A stretch of 64,000 nt of DNA from Nocardioides marmorisolisilvae (GCF_031656915.1 NZ_CP134227.1:3472001-3536000), one strand, 5' to 3'; positions 52,361-60,912 are shown, counted from the stretch's first letter. The notes: generated by a model not told the origin, from the letters alone. Numbers and translations are program-made.

Positions 52361-52855
52361 ATGAGAGCGCTGCATCTCACCGGACACATCGGGTCGAGCG
52401 TCTCCGCGCTCGTCGACGGCCAGTTGTCGACCCAGGAGGAGGAGCGCGCCTGGGCGCACGTGCTGACCTGCGCCGGCTGCCGCCGCCTCGTCGAGCGCGA
52501 GGGCTGGACCAAGACCCGGCTGCGCACGCTGTCGGTCGTCCCGGACCGCACCCAGGCGCCGTCGGCCCTCCTCGGCTCGTTGTACGACGTCGACGCGTGG
52601 GCCGAGGTCGACCGGATCGAGCGGGCCAGCGTGCGCCGGCGTACCGCGGCCGCCGTGGTCGGCGTCGGGTCGCTGGGCTTCGCGGTCCTCGGCATCGTGG
52701 CGGCGACCACCCCGCCCGCGGGCCGCGGCGAGGTGCCGGGGACGCCCTCCCCCGCGATGATCCGCTCCGAGCTGATCGGCCCGGCGGTCGGTGCCGGGGT
52801 CGGGACCGGCGCAGGGGTCACCGAGCACGTCGCTGTGCGGCGTGCGGCAAGATAG
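52361..52855 (+). CDS. rseA: Zinc-finger anti-sigma factor (RseA-like)
   Basis: 164 residues. An N-terminal ZAS-type zinc site appears in HVLTCAGCRRLVER (HxxxCxxC), the binding region for SigE. A membrane helix follows (AAAVVGVGSLGFAVLGIVAA, about 94-113), then a short extracytoplasmic tail. It holds SigE inactive at the membrane until stress or proteolysis releases it. Starts 21 nt after sigE, same operon. The third His of the usual HxxxCxxC plus upstream H motif may be LTGHIGSSVSALVDG near residue 9. Confidence 0.92.
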   Translation: MRALHLTGHIGSSVSALVDGQLSTQEEERAWAHVLTCAGCRRLVEREGWTKTRLRTLSVVPDRTQAPSALLGSLYDVDAWAEVDRIERASVRRRTAAAVVGVGSLGFAVLGIVAATTPPAGRGEVPGTPSPAMIRSELIGPAVGAGVGTGAGVTEHVAVRRAAR

Positions 52856-52860
52856 ACCGA

Positions 52861-54036
52861 GTGACGGAGAGCCAGGGCGACAGTCAGCCGACCGGCATCG
52901 AGCACAGCGCACCGGGGGGAGCACGAAATCCGGAGCCCTCGGAGGCCCGGCTGCCGGTCTGGGTCTGGCCGATGATCGCCGTGGTCGCCCTGCTGCTGGG
53001 GCTCAGCGGCGGCGCCTTCGCCGGCTACGTCGTGGCCGGCCACCGTAGCGGCGGCGACACCCCCGGCGGCGTTCTCAAGGTCCAGCGCCGCACGGTCGCT
53101 CCGCTGCCGGCCGACAACAGCAGCATCCCCTCGGTGGCGAAGAAGGTGCTGCCGAGCACGGTGCAGATCATCGCCGAGTACGACGGTCACGCCCGCGGCG
53201 CGACCGGTTCGGGCTGGGTCTTCGACAAGCAGGGCCACATCATCACCAACAACCATGTCGTGGCCCAGGCCGCGGCCGACCACGGCCCGATCGAGGTGAT
53301 CGACCAGCGCGGACGGCACTTCTCGGCGAAGGTAATCGGTCGCAGCGCGGTCTATGACGTGGCCGTCCTCGAGGCCAAGGCGGCGCGGTCCCTGCGCCCG
53401 GCGGCCATCGGCTCGGCCGACCAGATGAACGTGGGCGAGACCGTCGTGGCGATCGGCTCGCCGCTGGGCCTCTCGGCCACGGTCACCTCCGGGATCGTCA
53501 GCGCCGTGCACCGCCCGGTGACGACCGGTGACGGCAGCGACTCGTCGTACATCAGCGCGATCCAGACCGATGCCGCGATCAACCCGGGCAACTCCGGTGG
53601 CCCGCTGGTCGACCTCCAGGGACAAGTGGTCGGCGTCAACTCGGCGATCGCGTCGCTGGGCACCGCGATCGGCAGCGACGAGAGCGGCAACATCGGCGTC
53701 GGCTTCGCGATCCCGATCGAGCAGGTCGAGACCACGACCGACCAGATCCTGCGGACCGGACGAGCGGAGTACCCCGTGATCGGGGCCGGTGTCCGGGGGA
53801 CCACGGCGATGTCCGGCGCACGCGTCGAGTCGGTCACCGACAGCTCGCCGGCGGCGCGCTCGGGCCTGCGCCCCGGAGACCTGATCACCGCGCTGGACGG
53901 CGAGAAGGTCACCGGGTCCATCGATCTCGTGGTGGCGATCCGCACCCACGTACCGGGCGACACCGTCACGCTCACGATCGAGCGCAACGGTCACCAGCGC
54001 CAGCTGCGGGTCAAGCTGGCTGCGAAGACCGGCTGA
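52861..54036 (+). CDS. htrA: HtrA-like trypsin-fold serine protease with PDZ domain
   Basis: 391 residues from GTG 52861. A signal anchor (VWPMIAVVALLLGLSGGAFAGYVVAG) is near residue 37-57. The protease domain has the catalytic triad H132 (ITNNHVV), D166 (YDVAVLE) and S245 (GNSGGPL). A PDZ domain occupies about 300-385 (GARVESVTDSSPAARSGLRPGDLITALDG). HtrA proteins degrade misfolded extracytoplasmic proteins, and in this operon the enzyme also feeds the SigE response. CAAGAT stands 7 nt before the GTG, so it may also be expressed from its own leaderless promoter. Five bases separate it from rseA. Confidence 0.95.
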   Translation: MTESQGDSQPTGIEHSAPGGARNPEPSEARLPVWVWPMIAVVALLLGLSGGAFAGYVVAGHRSGGDTPGGVLKVQRRTVAPLPADNSSIPSVAKKVLPSTVQIIAEYDGHARGATGSGWVFDKQGHIITNNHVVAQAAADHGPIEVIDQRGRHFSAKVIGRSAVYDVAVLEAKAARSLRPAAIGSADQMNVGETVVAIGSPLGLSATVTSGIVSAVHRPVTTGDGSDSSYISAIQTDAAINPGNSGGPLVDLQGQVVGVNSAIASLGTAIGSDESGNIGVGFAIPIEQVETTTDQILRTGRAEYPVIGAGVRGTTAMSGARVESVTDSSPAARSGLRPGDLITALDGEKVTGSIDLVVAIRTHVPGDTVTLTIERNGHQRQLRVKLAAKTG

Positions 54037-54045
54037 CCCCTGCTC

Positions 54046-54372
54046 TCAGGTCGACTCGGGGTCGTACGGCGGCCGCGCGCCGCGGGCGAGCACGTCGGAC
54101 CGGCCGGTGGGACCGGGCTCATCCTCGTCCTCGAGGGCCTCCAGGATGTGCCGCCGGATCGCCTGGCGCGGGTCGAGGTCGGTCAGCTTGAGGTCGGCGT
54201 ACTCCGGGCCGAGCTCGCGGCGCAGCTCGTTCTGCGCGCTGAGCGCGAACTGGCGCACCTGCCGGACGAACCGACCGGCCTGCCGGCCGAGCTCGGGGAG
54301 GCGGTCCGGGCCGAACACCACCAGTGCCACCACCAGGATGACCGCCAGCTCGGGGAGACCGACTCCGAACAC
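54046..54372 (-). CDS. tatB: TatB, Sec-independent translocase subunit
   Basis: 108 residues. The N terminus MFGVGLPELAVILVVALVVFGPDRLPELGRQAGRFVRQVRQF is a single membrane helix followed by an amphipathic helix with the FGPxxLPE hinge; the remainder is a charged tail. TatB starts with a residue pair of Glu in place of the Gln found in TatA, and binds twin-arginine signal peptides with TatC. It is convergent with htrA, 9 nt apart, and close to mrp (8 nt). TatC is not in the window. Confidence 0.93.
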   Translation of the reverse strand: MFGVGLPELAVILVVALVVFGPDRLPELGRQAGRFVRQVRQFALSAQNELRRELGPEYADLKLTDLDPRQAIRRHILEALEDEDEPGPTGRSDVLARGARPPYDPEST

Positions 54373-54379
54373 GACTGCC

Positions 54380-55543
54380 TCAGAACTTCGACGTGGGTGT
54401 CAGGCCGAGCTGCATTCCGGCGAGGTTGCGGCCGCGGCCGGCGAGGCGCTGGGCGATGCCGGCCAGGGCACGGGCAGAGGGAGCGGTCGGGTCGGCCTCG
54501 AGCACCGGCTTGCCGGAGTCGCCGCCGGCCCGCAGCTCGACGTCGAGCGGGATCTCGCCGAGCACCGGCACGTCGTAGCCGAACCGTGCCGACAGGGTCG
54601 CGGCCACCCGGGCGCCACCGCCGGATCCGAAGACCTCGAGGCGGTGCTCCCGGCCCTCCTCCGCGCAGTGCGGGCAGGGCAGGAACGACATGTTCTCCAC
54701 GACGCCGATGACCCGCTGGTGCATCATCGAGGCCATCGTGCCGGCGCGCTCGGCGACCTCGGCAGCGGCCTCCTGGGGAGTGGTCACCACGATGACCTCG
54801 GCGTTCGGGAGGTGCTGGCCGAGCGAGATCGCGATGTCACCGGTGCCCGGGGGCAGGTCGAGCAGCAGTGCGTCGAGGTCGCCCCAGTAGACGTCGGCGA
54901 GCATCTGCACCAGCGCGCGGTCGAGCATCGGGCCGCGCCATGCGACCACCTGGTCGCGGCGCGGCTTGAGCTGGCCGATCGAGATCACCGAGACCCCGGA
55001 GGGGGTCGGGACCGGCATGATCAGGTCCTCGACCTGGGTGGGGCGGTGGTCGGCGACGCCGAGCATCGCCGGCACCGAGTGACCGTAGATGTCGGCGTCG
55101 ACGACGCCGACCTTGAGGCCCTGCTGGGCCAGGCCGAGGGCCAGGTTCACCGTGACCGAGGACTTGCCGACACCGCCCTTGCCGGACGCGATCGCGTACA
55201 CCTTGGTCAGCGAGTCGGGCTGGGCGAACGGGATCTCGCGCTGGGCATGGCCGGCCCTCAGCACGGTCTGCAGCTCCGCACGCTGCTCGGCGCTCATCAC
55301 CCCGAGCTGGAGGTCCACCGCGGTCACCCCGGCGACCTTCGAGACCGCCGCGGTGACGTCGCGGGTGATCGTGTCCTTCAGCGGGCACCCGGCGACGGTG
55401 AGCAGCACGGTCACCGCGACCTTGCCGGTGTCGTCGACGTCGAGCGACTCGACCATGTTCAGGTCGGTGATCGGGCGCTTGATCTCCGGGTCGTTGACCG
55501 TCGCCAGCGCAGCGCGGATCTGGTCGAGATCGGGGGATGTCAT
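54380..55543 (-). CDS. mrp: Mrp/ApbC Fe-S cluster carrier ATPase
   Basis: 387 residues. An N-terminal MIP18/DUF59 domain (1-100) precedes the P-loop GTPase-like ATPase with KGGVGKSSVTVNLALGLAQQG, DADIYGHS and LDLPPGTGD. CPHC in VENMSFLPCPHCAEEG is the cluster-binding CxxC. Mrp binds a [4Fe-4S] cluster and transfers it to apo-proteins. Together with tatB (8 nt apart), DUF1003 and the MgtE-like gene it forms a minus-strand gene group seen in other Actinobacteria. Confidence 0.94.
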   Translation of the reverse strand: MTSPDLDQIRAALATVNDPEIKRPITDLNMVESLDVDDTGKVAVTVLLTVAGCPLKDTITRDVTAAVSKVAGVTAVDLQLGVMSAEQRAELQTVLRAGHAQREIPFAQPDSLTKVYAIASGKGGVGKSSVTVNLALGLAQQGLKVGVVDADIYGHSVPAMLGVADHRPTQVEDLIMPVPTPSGVSVISIGQLKPRRDQVVAWRGPMLDRALVQMLADVYWGDLDALLLDLPPGTGDIAISLGQHLPNAEVIVVTTPQEAAAEVAERAGTMASMMHQRVIGVVENMSFLPCPHCAEEGREHRLEVFGSGGGARVAATLSARFGYDVPVLGEIPLDVELRAGGDSGKPVLEADPTAPSARALAGIAQRLAGRGRNLAGMQLGLTPTSKF

Positions 55544-55563
55544 GACCTCAAGAGTACGTGCCG

Positions 55564-56232
55564 TCAGGGGGCGGTGGGCCGGCCCCCGGAGTGATCCGCC
55601 TCATCCCCCGGCTCGCTGCCTGCGTCCCCACCGGTCCGGTCCCCGGACTGCTCCTCGGAACGGCCCTCGGCGTCCGGCTCGATGGCCGCGGACCTCTCGT
55701 CGAGCTCGTTGAGCAGCGCCCGCAGCTCGGAGCGGACGTAGTCGCGGGTGGCGACCTCACCGATGGACATCCGCAGCGAGGCGACCTCGCGGGCCAGGAA
55801 CTCCATGTCGGCGTGCGACGCGGCGTCCGCCTGCCGGTCCTGCTCGGCGACCACGCGGTCGCGCAGCTCCTGACGGTTCTGCGCGAGCAGGATCAGCGGG
55901 GCGGCGTACGACGCCTGCAGGCTGAGCATCAGCGTCAGGAAGATGAAGGCGTACCGGTCGAAGCGCAGCGACGGGGGCGCAAGCGTGTTCCAGCCGATCC
56001 AGACGACCACGAACACCGTCATCCAGATGAGGAACTTCGCGGTGCCCATGAAGCGGGCGAACTGCTCGGCGAAGACGCCGAACCGGTCGGTGTCCATGCT
56101 CGGTCGACGGACCAGCCGGCGGCGCAGCTCGCGGGGGGTGTCCAGGCGGGAACGGGTGCGGTCGTCGAGCGTGGTGTCCGGCTTGCGCTCCGTGTTGCGC
56201 GGCGTACGACGCTCCTGGGGGTCTCGTGCCAT
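55564..56232 (-). CDS. DUF1003 membrane protein
   Basis: 222 residues. The DUF1003 core has RFGVFAEQFARFMGTAKFLIWMTVFVVVWIGWNTLAPPSLRFDRYAFIFLTLMLSLQASYAAPLILLAQNRQELRDR with two membrane helices. A coiled coil (about 120-150, ADMEFLAREVASLRMSIGEVATRDYVRSELRALLNELDERSA) and a low-complexity acidic tail follow. Function unknown. It lies between mrp and the MgtE-like gene, 6 nt from the latter, and is probably in the same operon. Confidence 0.88.
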   Translation of the reverse strand: MARDPQERRTPRNTERKPDTTLDDRTRSRLDTPRELRRRLVRRPSMDTDRFGVFAEQFARFMGTAKFLIWMTVFVVVWIGWNTLAPPSLRFDRYAFIFLTLMLSLQASYAAPLILLAQNRQELRDRVVAEQDRQADAASHADMEFLAREVASLRMSIGEVATRDYVRSELRALLNELDERSAAIEPDAEGRSEEQSGDRTGGDAGSEPGDEADHSGGRPTAP

Positions 56233-56238
56233 CCGTGC

Positions 56239-57492
56239 TCACCCCCTCCCGATGGTGCGGTCGCGCCAGCCCTCGGGCAGCAGGTGGTCGAGGAGGTCGT
56301 CGACGGTGACCGTGCCCAGCAGCCTGCCCTCGTCGTCGACCACGGGGGCGGCGACCAGGTTGTAGGTCGCCAGGAAGGTGGCCACGTCCTCGAGCGTGGC
56401 CTCGGGTCGCAGGTAGGTGATCGAGGTGTCCAGCACACCCGCGACCAGGGTCGACGGCGGCTCCCGCAGCAGCCGCTGGATGTGCGCGATCCCCAGCAGT
56501 CGCCCGGTGGGCGTCTCGAGCGGCGGCCGGCACACGTGCACCAGGGCGGCGAGGGAGGGGGTGAGCTCCTCGTTGCGGACGCGGGCGAGCGCCTCGGCCA
56601 CGGTGGCGTCGGGGGAGAGCACGACCGGCTCGGGGGTCATCATGCCGCCGGCGGTCTCCTCGCCGTAGACCATCAGGCGGCGCACGTCCTCCGCGCCCTC
56701 GGGCTGCATCAGGTTGAGCAGCTGCTGCGCGGTCTCGGGAGCGAGGTCGGCGATCAGGTCGGCGGCATCGTCGGGGGACATCTCCTCGAGGACGTCGGCG
56801 GCCCGCTCGACATCGAGGTGGCCGAGGATCTCGACCTGGTCCTCCTCGGGCAGCTCCTCGAGGACGTCGGCGAGCCGCTCGACGTCGAGCGCGGCCACGA
56901 CCTCGCTGCGACGGTCGGTGGGCAGGTCGTGGATGACGGTCGCGGCGTCCGCGGCGCGCAGGTCGGCCAGCGCCGCGATCAGGTGGGTGGCTCCCTCGTG
57001 GGTGCCGGTGCGCTGCAGCCCCTCGACCTCGTCCCACTCCACGACGTGGGTCTGCGGGCGCCGGCGGAAGCCCTTGGAGCGGGTGCCTTCGGCGATCGCC
57101 ACCCGGGACAGCACCCAGTCGCGGGTGCGGGCCTGTTCCATGCCGACGTCGAAGACCACGCCCTCGGTGCCGGTGGCCCGCACCCGCACCAGCCGGTCCA
57201 GGAGCTGGCCGATGACCAGGGTCTCGGTGGAGCGCTGCTCGAACCGGCGCATGTTGAGCAGTCCGGTGGTGATCACCGACCCGGCGTCGATGTTGGTCAC
57301 CCGGGTCATCGGGGCGAAGATGCGCCGCCGCCCGAAGACCTCCACCACGAGCCCCACGACCCGGGGCTGCCGGAGGTCGGAGCGGAGCACCACGACGATG
57401 TCGCGAACCTTGCCCACCTGGTCGCCCTGGGGGTCGAAGACGGGCAGGCCGGCGAGGCGGGCCGCGAAGACGCGAGTGGGTGCGGTGCTCAC
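56239..57492 (-). CDS. Soluble MgtE-like protein (PRC-like barrel, MgtE N-domain, CBS pair)
   Basis: 417 residues from GTG 57492. Residues 1-80 resemble a PRC-type barrel (AGLPVFDPQGDQVGKVRDIVVVL), the middle is the MgtE intracellular helical bundle (DVERLADVLEELPEEDQVEILGHLDVERAADVLEEMSPDDAADLIADL), and residues about 260-395 form two CBS domains (GGMMTPEPVVLSPDATVAEALARV ... TLEDVATFLATYNLVAAPVVDDEGRLLGTVTVDDLLDHLLP). The five-helix membrane channel of MgtE is missing, so it cannot carry Mg2+ alone; it may sense Mg2+ or nucleotides. Confidence 0.88.
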   Translation of the reverse strand: MSTAPTRVFAARLAGLPVFDPQGDQVGKVRDIVVVLRSDLRQPRVVGLVVEVFGRRRIFAPMTRVTNIDAGSVITTGLLNMRRFEQRSTETLVIGQLLDRLVRVRATGTEGVVFDVGMEQARTRDWVLSRVAIAEGTRSKGFRRRPQTHVVEWDEVEGLQRTGTHEGATHLIAALADLRAADAATVIHDLPTDRRSEVVAALDVERLADVLEELPEEDQVEILGHLDVERAADVLEEMSPDDAADLIADLAPETAQQLLNLMQPEGAEDVRRLMVYGEETAGGMMTPEPVVLSPDATVAEALARVRNEELTPSLAALVHVCRPPLETPTGRLLGIAHIQRLLREPPSTLVAGVLDTSITYLRPEATLEDVATFLATYNLVAAPVVDDEGRLLGTVTVDDLLDHLLPEGWRDRTIGRG

Positions 57493-57537
57493 TCTGCGTC
57501 CCCGCGGAGGCACGAGCGCAGCGAAGTACTCCGGGGT

Positions 57538-57572
57538 CCCCGCGCGAAGGCAAGCGAAGTGCGTTCGCGGGG
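57538..57572. repeat. GC-rich inverted repeat upstream of the MgtE-like gene
   Basis: CCCCGCGCGAA and TTCGCGGGG face each other with a short bulge around a 15-base loop. It lies in the 212-nt gap between the MgtE-like gene start and the end of the secreted-protein gene. Terminator for the upstream gene is one possibility. Confidence 0.4.
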
Positions 57573-57704
57573 GGTGGAGCCTCGTGGGGTGGTCACGACC
57601 TGTCAGCCTAGTGGCCGACAGGTCGTGAGCCCGTCCCGAAAGGCGGTGTCACCGCCGGTTGTTCAGGGCTGGTTGTCCGGCCCGGTTGTACGACGGATCG
57701 CGGG

Positions 57705-58808
57705 TCACTGCGCCTGCGACGGCGGAGCGCCGGGCTTCGACCGACTGAAGTAGGCGTACTTGTCGCTCTTCACGGTAATGGCGCCGAAGATGTCCGCAGG
57801 TACCGACAGCGGGTGCTTTCCGCTGACCAACGAACCGCTCCAGCTGGTCTGGGTGTACTTGGTCTTGTCGCCCCTGCCGCAGGTGTTGAGGGCGGGGTAT
57901 CCCGGATTGCTGCTGGTGATCTTGCCCGACGTCTTGTTGGGGCCCTTCGCGAGCAGTGTCGCGCCGCCGCTGGTGGTAGTCAGCTTGGGCTTCGGAGCAC
58001 TGGTGGTGACGATGTCGGTGCGTGACGCCCCCTGGGGCCTGGCCAGCTGGGTATTCCGGCTGCCCGTAATGGCAGCGTGGGAGGCGCCCTGCTTGAGGAA
58101 GCCGTACAGCGACGTGGAGATGTGGGTCGCCTTGTTGTAGGCCGACACGTTCCAGGTGGTCCCGTAGGTGCAGGGAATCGTTGGGGTGCCTCCGCCGCAG
58201 TCGCCGGTCGAGGCGTAGCCGAAGGTCAGGTAGCTCTTCGTCGAGAAGTGGAAGGTCTTGCTCTTGCTCCCGACAGCGCCCCACTTGTGCCTTCCGGAGG
58301 ACTTGGTGTTGAAGAAGAACGTGCCCGAGATCGTGCCCTGCCAGGTGCGTGAGCTGATCGCGCCACCGCAGTTGTAGACCTTGGCGGACTTGGACTTCTT
58401 GAACTTCAGGGCAACCTTCCCGTAGGGACCGAGCTTGGTCTTGACGCTGCCCTTGCCCTTCATCGATGCCTGGATCGCGGAGGCCGGGATGGGGATGTAC
58501 CAGCTGTGGGTCTCGGAGTGGTCGCGCTTGGATACGTCGACCGACACGTTGCCCGTCTTCGACGCCTCGGCGCCCAGGCTCTTCGATGCGTACATATCCA
58601 CGGTGAGCTTCGTGTGTGCGGACGACACCACGTTGACCGACCCCCCGTAGAGGCTGACGTAGTCCGGGCTGGGCGCGGCTGCGTGGGCCGGCATGGTGGC
58701 GACCGTCCCGGCGAGCGCCATGCCGCCGGTCGCCAGCAGACTGAGCAGGAGACGCGTCGTACGTCGCCCCCGTGGCATTGCAGGTGTTGCTTCTCGTACG
58801 GTCGACAC
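57705..58808 (-). CDS. Secreted protein of unknown function
   Basis: 367 residues from GTG 58808 (ATG 58778 also possible). The signal peptide is MPRGRRTTRLLLSLLATGGMALAGTVATMPAHA. The mature protein is rich in Ser, Thr, Gly, Lys and aromatic residues (YVSLYGGSVNVVSSAHTKLTVDMYASKSLG, TFHFSTKSYLTFGYASTGDCGGG, PKPKLTTTSGGATLLAKGPNKTSGK), likely a beta-rich exported protein. Cysteines are few (CGGAI, CGGGTPTIPC, CGRGD). No known domain was recognised. It could be a surface or matrix protein. Divergent from the lipoprotein gene at 59011. Confidence 0.8.
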   Translation of the reverse strand: MSTVREATPAMPRGRRTTRLLLSLLATGGMALAGTVATMPAHAAAPSPDYVSLYGGSVNVVSSAHTKLTVDMYASKSLGAEASKTGNVSVDVSKRDHSETHSWYIPIPASAIQASMKGKGSVKTKLGPYGKVALKFKKSKSAKVYNCGGAISSRTWQGTISGTFFFNTKSSGRHKWGAVGSKSKTFHFSTKSYLTFGYASTGDCGGGTPTIPCTYGTTWNVSAYNKATHISTSLYGFLKQGASHAAITGSRNTQLARPQGASRTDIVTTSAPKPKLTTTSGGATLLAKGPNKTSGKITSSNPGYPALNTCGRGDKTKYTQTSWSGSLVSGKHPLSVPADIFGAITVKSDKYAYFSRSKPGAPPSQAQ

Positions 58809-58952
58809 GTTGACCAACTCCGATTCGAAGGGTGCGCAGGAGTCGAGCCCCGAGTTGCTCGTTCCGGGAGCGTCGCGCTTCCCGGCTCCCCGCGCAATCG
58901 CCCGATCGAACTAGTCCGCGCCACCCGCGCCCCTGTGTCGTGCTCCCATGTC

Positions 58953-58976
58953 GCGTCGAGGTGGGCGTCGAGGTGA
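58953..58976 (+). repeat. 12-bp tandem direct repeat
   Basis: GCGTCGAGGTGG followed at once by GCGTCGAGGTGA, in the gap before the lipoprotein gene. Two copies only; a binding site or chance duplication. Confidence 0.45.
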
Positions 58977-58998
58977 GCACAGCGGCCCTTGGCCTTGT

Positions 58999-59004
58999 TA
59001 GCAT
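58999..59004 (+). promoter_or_regulatory. -10 box for the small lipoprotein, leaderless layout
   Basis: TAGCAT, six bases, then the ATG at 59011; no Shine-Dalgarno sequence is seen. Confidence 0.55.
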
Positions 59005-59010
59005 CGGTTC

Positions 59011-59415
59011 ATGCAGCGATCCCGCGTCTCCGTGTGCCTGCTGATGCTGGCGGCCCTGGGGGCCTTCGTGCTCGCTGGCTGCGGCAGCGCGGCCGGCCCC
59101 GGTGACGCAGCGGCGTCGACGAAGCCGACGACCAGTTCCTCGCCGAGCCCGTCGGACACCCAGAGCCGACCGGCGAAGCCGCTTCCCGCCTGCAGCCGGA
59201 TCTGGATCGCCGGCCACAAGCTGCCGTCGAGCTACCACGGATGCGTACGCGGTGGCCACGAGATCGCCTCCCACCACTACGCCTGCTCCTCTGGCCAGGT
59301 CCTCGAGGCGTACGGCGACCACTATTTCGCCGCACGGGGCGGACCCGTCCAACGGGTCTCCGACCTGCGCCACGACAAGCGCTACGCACAAGCGGTGCGC
59401 TCCTGCACCGGCTGA
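59011..59415 (+). CDS. Small lipoprotein
   Basis: 134 residues. Lipobox LAGC in LLMLAALGAFVLAGC with the cysteine at position 24. A Ser/Thr/Pro linker follows, then SRIWIAGHKLPSSYHGCVRGGHEIASHHYACSSGQVLEAYGDHYFAARGGPVQRVSDLRHDKRYAQAVRSC with four cysteines. Function unknown. TAGCAT stands 6 nt before the ATG, so the message is probably leaderless. Confidence 0.85.
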   Translation: MQRSRVSVCLLMLAALGAFVLAGCGSAAGPGDAAASTKPTTSSSPSPSDTQSRPAKPLPACSRIWIAGHKLPSSYHGCVRGGHEIASHHYACSSGQVLEAYGDHYFAARGGPVQRVSDLRHDKRYAQAVRSCTG

Positions 59416-59525
59416 TCAGGGGCGCAGGGCCCGGGGCCGATCCACGGGCGATGCGCGTTTCCGTGGGCGGTGCAAGTTAGAGTGATCGTCGCCCGACCGC
59501 GAGTCTCGTTATTGGGGGAATGGTC

Positions 59526-60818
59526 ATGTCACGTCCGTTGAGGGTCCTGGTGCCCACGCTGGCGATCGCCGTCGTCCTGGGCGTCGTCGCCCTTGCGGCG
59601 CCGACGACGGCGGCGACCCGGGCGGCGGCCACGCAGGTGGCTGCTCGTACGACGACGCCGTGGTCGCCGAGATCCGGCCCGGTCTTCAACGATGCCAACG
59701 GCACGTGGCCCGAGCGCAACCGGATCGCGCGCAAGATCATCCGGAGCATCGACGGATCCAAGAAGGGCTCCACCATCCGGATCGCGACGTGGAGCTTCTT
59801 CACCCGCCCGGCCCTGCACGCCCTGATCCGTGCGCACCAGCGAGGTGTCTCCGTCCGGCTGGTGATGGCATCCGGCCGGGCCAAGCAGAGCCCTAACTAC
59901 TGGACCCTGAAGCGCGCGCTGAAGAAGGGGAACCGGAAGCGGCCGCCCGCGATGCGCAGCGGTGCCCGCACCTGCCGGGCGACCTGCCGAGGCACGCACG
60001 GAACGCTGCACAGCAAGCTGTTCCTCTTCTCCAAGGTCGGCCACGCCCGGGACATCACCATGTGGGGCTCACCGAACCTCACCTCCTCGGCGGTGCGGAT
60101 CCAGTGGAACGACCTCTACACCGAGGCGAACCGGAAGGGCCTGTTCGACTACGCCTCGAAGATCTACCGGCAGCTGTGGCGTGACCAGCCGGTCAAGGAC
60201 GGGTATCGAGTCAAGAACTTCGGCCGCGTCGGCTTCTCCGCGCTGCCCTACCACGGGACCAGTGACTGGATCACCAAGCAGCTGCGCAAGGTGCGGTGCA
60301 GCGGCGCCAAGGGCTGGGGGACCGTGAACGGCCACACCCGGATCAAGATCGCCCAGGCGGTGATCCGGGGCACCCTGGGCAACCGCATCTCCCGGCACCT
60401 GAAGTCGCTCTATGACAGCGGCTGCGAGGTGACGATCCTCTACTCCGTCAGGGGAAGGTCGGTGGCGAAGATCCTCGAGTCCCACAGCGGACGCGGCGCG
60501 ATCCCGATGCGTCACTTCGTGCAGGACACCAACGGCGACGGGCTCTACGACAAGTATCTGCACATGAAGGTGCTGGCGATCAGCGGGCACATCGGCAGCG
60601 ACCCGAGCGCCAAGCTCGTGATGAACGGCTCGGAGAACTGGGCCAACATGTCGTACCACAACGACGAGATCGTCGGGTACTTCCACAACAAGAGCTACCG
60701 GCAGTACTCCCGCTGGCTGACCTACCTGTGGCGCCACGTCCCGGTCTCGGTGCCGCCGACGTACTACGCCCGCACACGCCCGCCGACGAACCCGTACGCC
60801 AACCTCGAGCTGGACTGA
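59526..60818 (+). CDS. Secreted PLD-like protein with degenerate HKD motifs
   Basis: 430 residues from ATG 59526, preceded by GGGGGA (a second ATG at 59520 lies too close to it). A signal peptide (RVLVPTLAIAVVLGVVALAAPTTAA) is present. Motif 1 is HSKLFLFSKVG ... GSPN, motif 2 is HMKVLAISG ... GSEN, so the HxK and GSxN parts of both phospholipase D motifs are present. Classical motif 1 ends in Asp four residues after the Lys (HxKxxxxD); Ser stands there in motif 1 and Gly in motif 2. Activity on phosphodiesters is therefore uncertain. It may bind or cleave phospholipid, nucleic acid or teichoic acid outside the cell. Confidence 0.85.
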   Translation: MSRPLRVLVPTLAIAVVLGVVALAAPTTAATRAAATQVAARTTTPWSPRSGPVFNDANGTWPERNRIARKIIRSIDGSKKGSTIRIATWSFFTRPALHALIRAHQRGVSVRLVMASGRAKQSPNYWTLKRALKKGNRKRPPAMRSGARTCRATCRGTHGTLHSKLFLFSKVGHARDITMWGSPNLTSSAVRIQWNDLYTEANRKGLFDYASKIYRQLWRDQPVKDGYRVKNFGRVGFSALPYHGTSDWITKQLRKVRCSGAKGWGTVNGHTRIKIAQAVIRGTLGNRISRHLKSLYDSGCEVTILYSVRGRSVAKILESHSGRGAIPMRHFVQDTNGDGLYDKYLHMKVLAISGHIGSDPSAKLVMNGSENWANMSYHNDEIVGYFHNKSYRQYSRWLTYLWRHVPVSVPPTYYARTRPPTNPYANLELD

Positions 60819-60900
60819 CCGCGGGTCAGCAGGTTGTCGTGCTGGCTGAACGCCCTCCGGCCCTGATCCGGCTGAGCAGGATCGGGGTCCGGCGTTGGGC

Positions 60901-60906
60901 TAGCCT
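60901..60906 (+). promoter_or_regulatory. -10 box for the LicD-like fusion gene
   Basis: TAGCCT is followed by six bases and the GTG at 60913, the same layout as other leaderless genes in this window. Confidence 0.55.
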
Positions 60907-60912
60907 GCGGTC

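Noticed and set aside
56239-57492. Full Mg2+ transporter MgtE
   Set aside because: No membrane helices after the CBS pair; the protein is soluble by sequence.
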